A stretch of 64,000 bases of DNA from Trichopria drosophilae (GCA_030407085.1 CM059582.1:25743001-25807000), one strand, 5' to 3'; shown: positions 9,976 through 22,778, counted from the stretch's first letter. Made by a program: numbers and translations. Notes: a model not told the origin generated them from the letters alone.

Positions 9976-12900
9976 CTTTTTGTGCAATCGTAATAAAATA
10001 TTTCAATCTCTTTAAGGACGTTTAATTTAGTTATGAAATAGTTTTTCTATATTCCCAACCATCCGGTCCGAGTTCTCATGATTTGAATTCGTGTTCACTT
10101 TCTCTTATTTCATTTTAGACCTTATGAGAGATTCGTTTATTTTGAAATCGACGTCGTATTTTTTGCCATAATTTTATATTAAAGTTCTCTGCGTTTGATG
10201 CCACCAATGAAGAGCAATCGTTATTTTTGTTTACTCTTTTTTAAATTATTTCTGCTGCAATAAAATGTGGAAATAAACTAATGTCGTTAAAAATATATTA
10301 ATATTCAAAGAATATGTAAAAATATTTCGTACAAATGAGCCCGGAACGATATTATTTTGGAAGGATGATGGGGTTCTGCTCCTTACATGAATTCAGCATT
10401 ATTTTAATGTATTTAGTCATGTTGACAGTGACTGGCAATATGTGAACGAGCATTTTTAATTGAGTCATAAACTGTCAATCCTGGGAAAAGTTTTGTGATG
10501 TAGGGAAACGATTATTAGTAATATTATGTATATGAATTATGAAAGTTTGAAATTAATATAGTAAATTAGTAATTATACGTTTAAGTTAATATTTATGTAG
10601 TCACTAGTAAGAAATATTGAACTAATCCTTATTTTCTTCAGTAATCTTTTATCGCATATTTTTTTTAATTAATGACAATGATTTACATTCATTGTATTCA
10701 AAGTAGCAAAACACCATAATTGCTTATTATCTTGCCTACTAAATTAAGTTCTCAATAATTAAATTCGAATTATGAAATTTAACTTATAACTCTAGCTGCT
10801 GACATTGTTGTTCTTTTTAAATATATTTATTGAACTTATTTATCTTAAGATCTGATTTGTTAGTATATTCATATTATATTAAAAAATGTATTTCTTTAAC
10901 TGTCAATAATATTTCTGTTTAGACTTATGTAATTTCCAGCTAGATGCAATGTTATATGTTATAAATAATTTTGTGAATATAATTACATAAACTCTCTATC
11001 GATTAGTTTCATTATCATGTGTATATCTGACATAAAATCTTCGGATTGATTTGTACGTATCTAACGGTTCAATAATATATGTAATAGGATTTTTAATTAT
11101 CTAATAAAGTAAATTCAGGACATTAATTGAAGGATAAAAGTATGATATAACGTTATGCATCTCACAACATTGTAATGTATTGTTAATAACTTGTCCCTGT
11201 CTATATTGACAGAGTTATTATTCAAAAGAATATATGATCGAGGATATGCGTTTAAACATATGTAATTTTCTTGGACAAATATTCTTAGATTTTTAAAATT
11301 AATGTACATTTGATTATTTGTTTAGTTAATATTTTAAAACTTAATAAAAGTGTAGGAAACAGTTGACTATTAATAAATATATTAATTACAACACAAGCAT
11401 TAATAGCAACAATCATTTTTCAAAATATTTGGTATTCGAATTGGTATCAATATCATAATAAACAGAGTATTAAAACAAATTTGAAAATCAAAAGAACCCC
11501 CTTTTTTCGTTGTAAAGCGTTTGACCAGGAGTTGAATGGTTCCAGGTTCAAGTCCCAATACGTCGAATCTCTGAAATACGGTCCCCATTTATTTCTTAAA
11601 TTAAAAATTCATTTTTAAAAAGTATGAAAAATTTTCATCATTCACCAATCTGACTATTGAATGAATCCTCCCAACAAATATTGATTCTTAGAGTATTCAT
11701 GTTACTCAAAAATATTTTCGAATCCTATTTTCATTTTTTATACTAATTGGAAAAATAATTTCGAGACATTGCAACATTATCTGTTTCATGTAAGTCTGAA
11801 AAAATTATGTCATTAAATCGACCGAGGTAAAAAAATGAGGACATACACTCAAGGAGGTAATAGGTGGGCGTTCGCCGTTTATCAGGTAATGGTGATTCGT
11901 AATTTCATTCACTTGGTCAATTACACTGTCCGACACCAGTTTCGTCATTGAAATGACGAGTATCACTTTTTAAGTGCTAATTTACTTTGTAATAATTGTT
12001 ATTTTTAGAATCTGTTTGTAAACATACTAACCGTTTATGTGTAGTGTTACTGAAGACAAGTAAACAGTTATTGTGGTATTTGTTTTTTGGAATATCATAC
12101 ACTAATAGTTGATTTCTGGTGTAATTATGTCAACTATATGACATTTTTTGCCGTAGTTAATTTAAACATTTCGACATTTAGGGAACGTCTGTTTTCTTTC
12201 ATTAACTGAATTTTAAAATTAACTTTAGTAGGTGTATCTCTAGTCAATACTTTTTTTTTATATTAATTTGTTTGCATGGTGATAAATAACAGAAGAAATT
12301 TATTACTATAACAATAAGGATGTCATAAAATTAACAAAATTTAAATTTAATTAGATATTTTTTACGAAATCATTCTACAAATAAAAGTAACATAGTTTTC
12401 TTTTAATTTGAGATTATTTTAGCATATCGTCTTTTGTACCGTGTTACAGCCCTATTTCTAACCAACAAAATAACAAACAGCAATATGGCACCAGTTTTTT
12501 TTCATCACTATTACTGAATGAAGATTTTAATTTGTTATTTTTTATCTTATTTTGTTAAAGTTAAATTGGGAATTAATCAAGAAATATTAATTGTGTGGTC
12601 ATTTAGTTATTAACAATAGATTAAATATATTCTTTTATAATATGTGATCTTGTCAGATGAAAATATAGTTAGTTTGCTATGATTCTTTCGTGGTAGTAAA
12701 AGATTATTTAAAAAATAGAATTTGGAAATTTGACACGAAAATTTATGACATTATGAAAAATTATTTAGTTAAATTAAATTTATATTCCAACTCGCTCATA
12801 TTTGTACTAACAATCTTATAAAATTGCTTTTTGTAACTTATTGCAAAAATACTGCATTTAATATTGATATTTAAAATTTGATAAGTAATAATGTTAACGT

Positions 12901-14267
12901 TTTATCCGCTAATGAATTTGATTATTATACTTATATAGTTAGACAGCTTGTAAAGGAATGTTTCATTTTTTTTATAAAAAACCAGATATTTTTTCACCTT
13001 TTTTACATCCCTTTACGTATATTTAAATAAAAGATTCTATTGTGTTTAGTTTTCAATAAATTTAAAAAAAAATATCATTGATGCTTATACTATAAAAAAT
13101 ATGAACTAGAAAACTTGTGATAGAAAACTACAAAAGTAATTTATAAAATGTCAGATAATAGTTTTAGTAATGATTCAAAATCAAATCAAAGGAAAATGAA
13201 GACAAATACAGAACCTTTCCAATTCCAAATGTCAAAATAAAAGAACTGGAGGAAGAATGTGTTAGACTGACTTAACTAAACCCTACATGACCGTTCTGTA
13301 GAAAATTCAATTCATTAATCTTATCAAGAATTTTTTCAGTTTTTTATTTTTATTTCAGATTAATTGGGGACTTATGGGTTATTTTTTTATTTTTTATTTA
13401 TTCTAGTCCATTTGAATTATCTAGTTATTTATTACGAAAGCTGTACAATTTAAATAATAACATTTTTTCTTTTAGAAAAGTTTTTTTACGTTAGATGTTA
13501 TAGTAAAGCCATCGCTATAATGTATTTTAAAAAAATGTTATTAAGGTCCTCTAGCGTGCGTCATGCCAAGCTTTGACAGCACAAAAATATTATCAAATAT
13601 TTTTTCATAACAGAATTAGTTTTCGATACTAATAATACACAATACTTTTATTATTTTTAAACATTTGTGCAGAAATCTATCCTAACTTTTTTTTATCATC
13701 AAAATGTGATTGTTATATGAAGGACCAAATTTATTTTGAATTATCTTTCGATATGGTATTTTCAACAAATGTAATTTTCAAAAAAGTATTTAAGCTCTTG
13801 TACAAAATATAAAAATGCAAAAGGAAAAAAAAGATTATTTTTTAATGTTTGTTTTATTTTTGTACCTCATGGTTTATAAAAGATTTTAGATCCACGAGTG
13901 TTTTTTCCCGCTATATCGATTCAAGCTAAAGTATTTTTCAGGGTCTATTCCCAAAAAATATGATCTTATTTGAAAAACTTTTTTCTTATCATTTACAATT
14001 TCTTTATTTGCACATAACACAATTTAAAGGAAAAATAAAACAATTTCTTTTTTATTTGGTATGTCATTTTAAGCAGATAGTATATATTTGTACTGGTCTA
14101 AAAAACTCTAGGAAAATAGATTTTTTAATAATCACTTTCATATGAAAAATTAACGTCATATAAATAACATTTAAAAAAAATTAATCTCTTCATATGACCA
14201 TCCTACAAAAATCTCTTGATTAAAAAGAAAACATTTTTTTGTTGGTCAAATATTAAAAAAGGAAAAT
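9976..14267. other. Long AT-rich stretch without gene
   Basis: Very AT-rich DNA with no domain-like frame. At 11549-11559 the plus strand has GGTTCAAGTCC, a perfect Pol III B-box match, but there is no upstream A box at the right distance and no tRNA fold, so it is probably SINE debris. Poly-T runs and weak hairpins are frequent and not distinctive. Confidence 0.5.
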
Positions 14268-14437
14268 ATCAATTTTTAGAGTTAGTAGTGAAAGCTAAAG
14301 ATTGGTACCGCATTGGATATGCCAGGGAGTACTTCCATCCCTCAGCTGGTAGCGAATTTGTGGATACCATCTCCAAAAAGAATGAAAGTATCATACTGTC
14401 TTTTGACTTTAATAATCCAAAAATTGTTTTAATTTGA
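14268..14437 (+). CDS. Candidate exon of unknown family
   Basis: After a plausible acceptor (CAATTTTTAG) the plus strand is open for about 55 codons with codon use much less AT-biased than its flanks. It includes AKDWYRIGYAREYFHPSAG and SEFVDTISKKN, then runs into AT-rich codons and stops at 14437. The minus strand of the same segment is also open in one frame, so strand assignment is not firm. I recognise no family. It ends just before the GC-richer island at 14490-14870 and could be part of the same decayed gene or repeat. Confidence 0.25.
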
Positions 14438-14489
14438 AATAAATTTGAAGTGAATTGATTTTTTTTATGTTCGGGAGGTAAAAACTTTA

Positions 14490-14870
14490 CGACTTTGATG
14501 ACTTACATGTGTGGACGAAGAAGTAAAGTACGGCGCACTGGGCGAAGAGTCGGAGAGTCTTGAAACCCATCTTGTTTTTGGCACTGGTAAAAAATTCAAA
14601 ATTTTCTTCAATCGTTCGAAACACGCGTCCCTTTTGATTACGAGCCGCGAACTACTCGCAGCATCTTCACCTTCTCGGACTTTTATCACCTCGGGCTTGT
14701 GGAAAAAGGAGAGAGTATCATCCTTGCTGATGCGACCGACCCGAGGTTGCCGTTTTGGAGGTGGGGCCACCAACGAGCCATTCACGGTGGGGCTGAATGA
14801 GAAATTTTTTTCGAAATAGCATTTCGCCGAAACTCTTCCCAGAAAATCGTGGCGATCGATCAATGAAAGT
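14490..14870. other. GC-richer island open on both strands
   Basis: About 380 bp that are clearly richer in G and C than the surroundings. The plus strand is open for 102 codons and the minus strand for 132 codons. Neither protein has a recognised domain. The minus frame has a serine-rich C-terminus and no signal peptide. Sharp composition edges suggest an exon, a 5' untranslated region with a promoter, or an imported fragment. I cannot choose between these. Confidence 0.35.
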
Positions 14871-15794
14871 TACGATAGAACCTGCAGAGTTTATAATGAT
14901 ATAACGTCGTTAAGGCACGTAATGAGATGGGCGTTGCGCAACATCTAATGATTGACACAATCGAATCTTTCTCGTGTGGATTAAAATTTCGGTTTTTTTT
15001 TACTGCCAATACGAAATTAGGATGTTTGGCAATGTGTGAAATCGTCATTCGCTGAAATTTTGTATTTTGAAGCCAGGGAGCTTGTATATTCATATTTGAT
15101 ATTTAGATAATCTATATTAACCCATTTCGTCTGAATGCACAGAAATTCAACTGCAACTTTAGCTCATATTTTTCACAAGAAAGATTTTTGGGATCGCTCT
15201 TTTGAATGACGTTGAGGACAATTAAACAAAATTTAAACAGTTTTTCCATATTTTTTTTAAACATTGAGTTTTTGATCTGATTTCCGGTTTGAAAATAACC
15301 AGAATTTATTTCGATCATGAACTCGATAGTCATACTTAAAAGACACATATATATTTAAAATTTGCGATTTCCGAACCAAGATGCGAACCGAGTCCTCTGG
15401 AAACCCGTTTAGAAAAAATATAGAATCCGTTTCTAACCTATAAACACTAGATTCATAACTTCAGCCAACATCTGATAACTTTTCGTAATTGATATAAAAT
15501 TATTGAAATTATTTGGATAAACACTGCGTATATTCATTTTCGGAACTTAAATTTGGATCAAACTTCCCACAATTTTTAATTTATACTTCATGTTTAGTGA
15601 ATTATGCTGGTCAATGAAGAATAAGACAATTTTCGAATATTCTGATGGGCTTGTTTGTGTATTGAAAGGAGACATTAATGTAACGTTGAATTTTTTGTAT
15701 ATAAAAGTTTTTTATTGATTCCCATCTGTCTTCCCACATATTTGTTACATAATATTCTATACATTTGCAAGTTTTTTTTGTATCTTTGTAGTAA
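14871..15794. other. No gene seen
   Basis: AT-rich DNA with short open frames on the minus strand (15112-15348, 15611-15817) that lack protein features. A weak B-box-like GGTTCGCATCT lies on the minus strand near 15385. Confidence 0.5.
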
Positions 15795-15997
15795 CCCAAC
15801 GGGCACGAAGGACCCAAATGTTGCTAAAACTTGTTTAGAATGTTCCAGAAACGTTCCTAAAACGTTAAATGTTTGCAACATGGATGAAACGTTTATAAAA
15901 CGTTCCGTAAAAGTTGCAGACATTTAACGTTTTAGGAACGCTTCTGGAACGTTCTAAAAACGTTTTAGAAACATTCGGGACTTTCGTGCCCGTTGGG
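15795..15997. mobile_element. 203-bp MITE with AACGTT motif array
   Basis: The terminal inverted repeats are 21 bp (15795-15815 and 15977-15997) with two mismatches. The left one begins CCCAACGGGCACGAAGGACC. The interior is dominated by AACGTT and close variants in both orientations (AAACGTT, GAACGTT), a self-complementary hexamer. AA flanks the element on both sides. The longer element at 61268-61901 has related ends and the same motif, so they form one family. Open frames across this element (15675-15923 minus, 15715-15927 plus) are by-products of the repeat. Confidence 0.8.
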
Positions 15998-16052
15998 AAC
16001 GCACTGCGTGTGTATAGGTTAGAAAGTTAAGCATTACGACCCGGGTTATATA

Positions 16053-16312
16053 CAGTAGAGTCTCGGTGTAGGTACCCTCTCGGTTCCTCTCCTTCCCCTC
16101 CCGTCTCGTTATATTTACCAAAAGAAGTACTTCGTCGCTTCTCCCATTCCCTCCAGTCACATTATGTTCGTGACGTCACAACAGTCAGTGACGCCCCAGT
16201 CCGCAAGGTGGGGAAAAAAGGGAACGGCAGCAGGCAAATATAATGAGACGGAACCGGGCAATTATGGTGAGACGTAAATATAGCGAGACGCAAATATACC
16301 GGGACTCTACTG
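16053..16312. mobile_element. 260-bp pogo/Tc1-mariner-type MITE
   Basis: The left end CAGTAGAGTCTCGGTGTA and the complement of the right end CAGTAGAGTCCCGGTATA form an inverted repeat flanked by TA on both sides (16051-16052 and 16313-16314). Termini beginning CAGTAGAGTCYCG and a TA target are typical of pogo/Tigger-like Tc1-mariner elements. The interior repeats GAGACG(C/T)AAATATA on the right and holds no transposase, so it is non-autonomous. Confidence 0.85.
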
Positions 16313-16439
16313 TAGTCATGTTTGAGTTGTATGCAGAGACGAACCTGCTACAAACAAGAGATAGATACTTTTTTGCAAGTGCTGTTCAGGACGTTTTTTG
16401 TTACCTTTATTATAAAAGTCCACCCTTTGCCACCCTTAA

Positions 16440-17420
16440 AGTTCAAAATGGCGCATTCACTGTGGCGGACTAAAATTAGAAAATTTTCCAAATTACGCAT
16501 GAAACTTAGACTCGGGGATTTTTGGAGTAGCTGACTACGATTCTGAATATATAGGTTCAAAATTGAAACTGGAGGAGCCAATATGACGGTCGAAGTTCCT
16601 AAATTTAGTTGTTGGTACTTGGTTAATTTTGGCGACATTGATTATGAAATATAACTAAATATTGTAATTTGAAATTGCGAAATTCAGTATGGCGAATATA
16701 CTTTCGACCAATTTCAATATTCGGATGAAACTTTGTACTTTCTTATCATCTTTTACATTCCCGTCGAAAATTTGTATTTTACTTATCAGTGTAGTGTGTA
16801 AACGCACGGGACACCTTCATTACATGTGCGTAAATTAGAATTGTACACCTGTATTGCATAATCTACTGCTTTCTTATTGTATATTACATTTTTTTCTTCT
16901 GCCCTATTTTTAAGGAATATATTGAGCTTGTTTATACTATATATTTAGGGTCTTCAAAATGGCAACCATAAAATTCAATTTTCCACTGGAGTCACTAAGT
17001 TCGATATACATACATGTGCATTTTTGACAATATTATGACTTTCACTATACAGACATGTTAAAGCTGACTTCGCTTCTTGTAATCTCTTGTGATACTCTCT
17101 GTAATATCATAAATGTATGCCATATTTGGATTCCCAACTTTAAATTTCGACTGACTATATTCAGAATCGTAAATAGAGACCCAAAAAACAGTCAAGGACC
17201 AAAGTTTTATGTAAATTTATCAACATTTTTCATTTAGGTTCGCCATATTGGATTCGGCAGTTTGAATTTTGAAACGGTATATGCAGCATCGGAATCAGCG
17301 ACCCCAAAGACCACCGAGTACCATGTTTAATACGAATTTGATATATTTTCTCAGTTTAGTCTGCCATATTGAATTCGCCATTTTGAATTATAAACTTCTG
17401 GTTTCGTATTCATGATCAGA
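16440..17420. repeat. GGCGGAC/GCCATATTGG dispersed repeat, inverted halves
   Basis: The left half carries CAAAATGGCG and GTGGCGGAC with the phrase CTCGGGGATTTTTGGAGTAG. The right half carries the complementary GCCATATTGGATTCGGC and GCCATATTGAATTCGCC with ATCAGCGACCCCAAAGACC. This is the same family as at 22779-23396, 36593-36840, 42600-43283 and 49931-50843. The inverted arrangement suggests a long foldback element. No coding sequence is evident. Confidence 0.55.
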
Positions 17421-18211
17421 GATACTGATAATGGAATTTAGAAAATTTAACTATTCCATGCATTCGTCTAGAATACGATAAATAGGAATCTTCTAATAGT
17501 TAGGCAGAATACTGCTAAGCAGGACGCCATTTTTCAGGCATCGCAGATTTTAAATATACATATAGGTGTTTCTTTTAAGTCTAATTATCCTGTGCACGGT
17601 GTAAAGAAATTCTGGTTACTTGAGTGAAATATAAGCCCATCAATATTTATTAGTAAATCTCATTATATTTATGGTACCAGTTACGAAGTCCATAGTAAAA
17701 TTAACTATAGGTTATAAGGTTAGTCTGGAAAGCAGTGTTATTTGAAACTCGCCAATTCGCTAACTCTCTAAATTTCGTGGAGTGAAATTTCACTCCAGAA
17801 GAGTGAAATTTCACTTTAAAGAAGAGTGAAAAACGAGCCACTACCCTTGGAGTGAATTCTCACTCTCCGTAAGAGCGAATTTTGCACTCCAATGATAAAG
17901 TGAATTATTCACTCACATTAAAGTGAAGTTATTACTCGAATTGGAGTGAAAGCTCACTTCCATTGGAGTGGAAGTTCACTTCACTTGGTGCGAATGAAGA
18001 CTTCAATTTGGTGTGAAATGTCACTATAGTTGGAGCGAAGAGTCAGTTTAATTAGAGAGGGAAGTCACTGTTGTATACTAGGAGTAAAATGTCACTTCAA
18101 TTGAAGTGAAAAAACATTAAATTGGAGTGCGAGGTCATTGCCATTAAAAATAAAATTCACTTTAATTGGAGTAAAAAGTCACTCTGTAAAATTGTTAGAT
18201 CCTAAGTACTA

Positions 18212-18214
<3 letters not shown>

Positions 18215-18271
<57 letters not shown>
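18215..18271. repeat. (TA)n microsatellite at SINE tail
   Basis: An uninterrupted TA run of about 57 bp. It sits at the 3' end of the minus-strand SINE and is probably its simple-sequence tail, as is common for tRNA-derived SINEs. Confidence 0.9.
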
Positions 18272-18273
<2 letters not shown>

Positions 18274-18749
18274 TATATATAAAAAAGGATAAAGGATTTG
18301 GAATTGTCCCCCGCTTTAATGACTTAGATGTCTATTCGCGGGTCGGCTCTCGGGTGGAGAGGTATAGGATGGACAACACATATACATTATACATGACGGA
18401 ACAGGACAACACAACACCCACCCAGAGCCAGTCCCCCCCTCCCCAATATCGGTACCACCAGCAGATTCGGCGGTCTGTGCCTTAGCGAGTACGACGCGGG
18501 GCTTATCCCATCTTTATCCGAGATAAGACCCACAACGTACCGTCCGCGGATAAGACGCTGACGGTACCGATAACTGCCGACGGGGGTCGGCAGCGGTCCC
18601 AAATTCGAACCTTTGCCCAGCAAAGTTCCCCGGTTATTCCACACTGGACATAAGCAGAGAAAATTGCACGGACGGGGATTCGAACTCGGGACCTTCGCGA
18701 CGTTCAGTTCTAAGACTGACGCCTTAGCCCGCACGACCATCACGCCGAC
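18272..18749 (-). mobile_element. tRNA-derived SINE with tRNA-Leu-like head
   Basis: Read on the minus strand, the element starts GTCGGCGTGATGGTCG and shows an A-box-like TGGTCGTGCGGG (18728-18739) and a B-box-like AGTTCGAATCC (18676-18686). Between them lies a long spacer resembling a class II tRNA with a variable arm. The GGGCTAAGGCG context is like tRNA-Leu. A GC-richer body of about 370 bp follows, then the AT simple repeat at 18215-18271. Pol III transcription is inferred from the boxes. The minus frame across it (18387-18743) is not a gene. Confidence 0.75.
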
Positions 18750-18756
18750 TTATATA

Positions 18757-19305
18757 CCCTGGTAGAAATTTTGCCCAGGATCTGGCCAGGCCGGACCAGG
18801 CATGCCTGCGTCTCTGGACAGGCTCTGGTCAGGAAATGTAACGAAATGGCCGACCAGGTACCTGGTCAGGGTAAACTGAAACAGGGCAATACTGTGCAGG
18901 GCCTGCACAGAACTTACAGGAAGCCCTGTCCAAGATATATTTTGCGAGAACATATATAGATATATATGTATATATATGGTCCACTCGCGTTAAGGTTAGG
19001 TTGGTAGAGTGTCAACAGAGCCGCCCAGCACGTCAAGGCAACCGTCAAGTTCGAAGCAACCTCAGATAAGTTTTTAAATGAAATAAATGATACAATTATA
19101 CATAAAAATAAATACTTTGTGTTTTTAATTCCTTTTTGTTCCAGGTCAACGATTCCTGATATATAAGATTTTTCAGTATACATGCAGTCCCTGCACAGGA
19201 CCTCGGCAGGCTTGTTAAGGAATTCCCATCATCAGGTTAGCCCATTTAAACCCTGATCAGGGCCTGACCAGGAACAGGACTGCCTGATTTCAATTTCTAC
19301 CAGGG
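18757..19305. mobile_element. 549-bp MITE with CCWGG motif array, TA flanks
   Basis: Perfect 14-bp ends CCCTGGTAGAAATT (18757-18770) and complement (19292-19305) are flanked by TA at 18755-18756 and 19306-19307. Within about 150 bp of the left end and 120 bp of the right end there are many CCAGG/CCTGG and CAGG units (for example CTGGCCAGGCCGGACCAGG). The middle is ordinary AT-rich DNA. It is inserted 8 bp from the head of the SINE. Open frames across it have no protein features. Confidence 0.85.
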
Positions 19306-20035
19306 TAGGTATATATAGTCAGAGAGCAAATCGTTACTATTTCTGCCTATTCCGTTTTGAACAATAGAAATCGTTTCCAACATACTAATAATAATAGACC
19401 TGAAAAACACGTTAATATATTATATATATAAATAATCATTTTAAAGTAATGCAATATAATATTAAGAATTAACAATTTTTTTGTAAAAAGAAAACATGAA
19501 TTATAAATGTTGACTCTTAGTCACAGATTATTTACTATACTTACCGGTGGTAATTTTTGTCTGGATATCTCAAGCAATACGTTGTCCATTATGTTTGTCA
19601 GTAAGGTTATGTGTAAATCTTTTAAATATTACACGCAGTATAGTAACAATTACATATATGTATTTATTATTTACTCTCCAAATTGGGCTAGGTTAACCAA
19701 TATTTTGAAACGATCAACGAAAAGCTTCTTTTTTTAACGATACAGAATCAAATTCTAAAAGTCGTTATCTCGTGAAAAAAATTCTAGAGAAGAAAATGTC
19801 AATTTCTTGAACATTACTTCGCTGAAAATAGAGGGAAATATCACTCTTTTTATAGTGATATCTCACCCTAAACTTGGAGTGAATATTCACTTTAATTTTT
19901 GAAGTGAATTTGTTCACTCTTTCATTTATAGTGACGGACCTCACTCCTAAAGAGTGAATTATCACTCCAGTTAGAGTGAACATAAGCCTCACTCCAGAAT
20001 TAGAGTGAATATTTCACTCCAGGAAATTTAGAGAG

Positions 20036-22778
20036 AACAGATACTATATATGATGAATTGTATTCTTAGTTATTAATATTTTCTGCAGCAAAAAGTTATA
20101 TTATTGTTATTATTGTTGTTATTATTATTATATTATAGTGCTGATTACCATAACTGGAGTGAAGACTAATCGCAACTATAAATTTCTGTGAGTGCATATA
20201 CAATAGTTAAACTTTACTATTTCAGAATAGTTATTTTAACTATTACCATGCTTAGCTCTCATTTCACACTATGATTCATAGTAAAAAAATAGTTATTTCA
20301 ACTACTTTTTTTCTGAGTGGAGTAACCAACAGGAAATAGTGACATTTATTATACAAACTTTTAATCTACCGTTAGTCTAAAGAAGCAAAACGTGGTTACT
20401 AAGAAAATAGTTACATATTACGAAGATTGTTTTTCAAAGTAAGTATTCTAAATATATAAATGTTTCGATATTTTAGATAAGTTTTATTTACCTTACTTCA
20501 TTTGGGGTAATTTACAAAGAGGACTAAGTTTTTTGTTGAATTAATCTAAAAATTTTCGACTAGTGTAGGGCTAATTAGCAAATTGCTATTATACCACGTA
20601 CACATTTCATTACGACTATAGGCGAATTGGAGTGAAGTTTAGATTTTTTCATGTTAATGATGTAATAAATTTCCGTATTTTTTTAGTATCCTTGCAAAAT
20701 TCAAAGTAGCAGTTTCAGAATTTCACAAAAGAATTTTTAAGTTTTTGTGGGTAATCAGCATTTTCAATATTGCAATGCTGGCATGAGATTTGAAATCAGC
20801 GACCACAAAACTTACATACATCCATTTTTGTGAAATTCTAATTAACAGTGTAAGTGCTTGTAATTCTTGAATATGGACACTTTTATTCAAACCTCACATA
20901 GATTTCCATTTGTTTTCCAGTTCTTGCCGGTATGTTTCTACAATCTAAAATCTTCGGAAGTCTTATTTCACTTATGTCGCTTGATAAGAAAGGTTTGCCC
21001 ATAAATTAAAATAACAAATCTTATTGTTCCCAGTTACCTGTATTTTATATTTGTCTACGTAACTGACAAATATGTTGAAATTATGGGGAAACACATTCAC
21101 ATTCAGCGTTCTTTAAAACGAAATAAATTTCTAATTTACCTACGATTTTATTAACATTTTATTTACACACTTAAGTTTTCTGTATTTATAAAAATTTAAG
21201 CATCCATGATAATATCGAAAATTTGACTATATATATTCGAAACTATATTTGATAAGAACAATATGATTTAGTAAATTCATGAATTTTTTAATGTTAGACT
21301 ATTAAATATGATCTGAAGAAATGATGTTCTTCTGAATTTTGATCATATTTAATACGTATTTTTACGATTTTTTCCATAGAGTTTTATATTATATTTAACC
21401 AAAAGTGTATTTTTATATCATTTTGAAACTAATATCAATATCTAAACTGAAAAGATGGACATTTTCAGAATGAATTGTTGACTCTATAAATAGTTCTCAC
21501 TCCAATAGATAAGAATGAAAAGGGTATATTCATTCTGTTTAGTTCATCGATCCATATTTTAATTTGACAATATTCTAACGAATGATAAAATCTTCAGAAC
21601 GGTAACAATAAATACAGAGATACTAAAGTCATTATCATATTTCTGAGTAGATTATAATGAATGTCTTTCCATAAAAACCAAATTGCAAAATTGTGTTAAT
21701 TATTGTTAGGTTATTTATTTTTTGAATTTATATTGTATAATGTGATTAGGGACTTCATTTTGTACTAAATTATCTGAAAATGCTGTTTTATAAATTTATC
21801 AATAGAAAACTAATCGTAATATAAACTTTCAAGCCACTAAATCTGATCTAGTTTATTAGATATTCGAATACAGCTAACACGTTTTTAATCTTTTTTGATT
21901 TAAATTTTTTTAAAATGATTTTATTTACCAACATCATTTAATTCTCTTAATACAGTCTAATTGTATAACAACGATTGGAAAATGCACAGCAATATCTATA
22001 TATATGTATACATTACGCAGATGTTCCCTAGACTATATATGTGTATACAAAATGAGAGCTGAGAGTGATGGAGAGAGTAATTTGATATTAATTTAGATTT
22101 ACAATTTTGAATAATTAAATTTTAATGAATTTCAAACAATCCCTTCGATGTCTGGCTGAAGTTAATTAAATGCGATTAAAAATTCTGAAATGTCATTAAA
22201 ATGAATATAGTTGAATCAAATTTAAATCTATGAAATGCCGGCGGAATTATCATGCATTATAATATATACGGTTAAACAATAAATAAAAGATCCGGGTAGA
22301 TATAAATTTACCTTAATATTTGTGTAATACAGTAACATAGTATAATTACTTGGCGTTGAATTTACTAACATAATTTTAGTACAGAATATAACAGTACCTA
22401 TACAGTGAAGACCCTCTTCTAATTAGTAATTGTATATTGCGTCACTAGTTTAAATTACTTTTTTGAAACCTGCAAAAATAATTTATTAAACAACTTTTAT
22501 TAATGACTCAAATTTTCTTCTTGTCGCCAGATAAGAATTTGTTAAAAATGAATGGATTCTAACGAATAATAGCTTATTTTTTTAACCGAATGCATTTTCC
22601 AAATTTATTACCTACTTGCTAAAATTGTTCAGAAATTGTGAACAGTAATAATTTTTTTTTAAATCAATATAGATGTTTGATTTGATTTGATGTTAGCTTC
22701 AGAAATTTACAAAAATCATATGGTAAAGTTGCAGAGAATCTTTATATCGAAAAAATAAGCCATCACTCGCTAAAAAAC
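20036..22778. other. AT-rich DNA; ATT microsatellite and one element end
   Basis: An (ATT/GTT)n run lies at about 20100-20140. Between 20200 and 20319 AATAGTTATTTTAACTATT-like palindromes precede TTTTTTTCTGAGTG, the same terminus as at 59907, but no left end is found. The rest shows no gene. Confidence 0.45.

Larger units (their letters stand above)
17764..20035. mobile_element. AGTGAAATTTCACT-array DNA element with nested insertions
   Basis: The terminal inverted repeats begin CTCTCTAAATTTC and continue as TGGAGTGAAAT, with about 25 bp matching except for one base (17764-17788 against 20011-20035). The outer arms (17764-18190 and about 19850-20035) consist almost entirely of GAGTGAA/TTCACTC units, often paired as the palindrome AGTGAAATTTCACT. 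The core has been interrupted by a TA microsatellite, a SINE (18272-18749) and another MITE (18757-19305). A shorter, uninterrupted relative lies at 24256-24566. Flanking dinucleotides here are AA on both sides. No transposase remains. Confidence 0.75.

Noticed and set aside
11520..11570. Possible tRNA gene
   Set aside because: A perfect B box is present but no A box at the right distance and no cloverleaf arms; more likely SINE debris.
14465..14863. 132-codon minus frame as a confirmed gene
   Set aside because: The opposite strand is equally open and no family is recognised, so only a GC-rich island is reported.
17764..20035. CRISPR-like array of GAGTGAA units
   Set aside because: Units are short, irregularly spaced, in both orientations and bounded by transposon-type inverted termini in a eukaryotic sequence.
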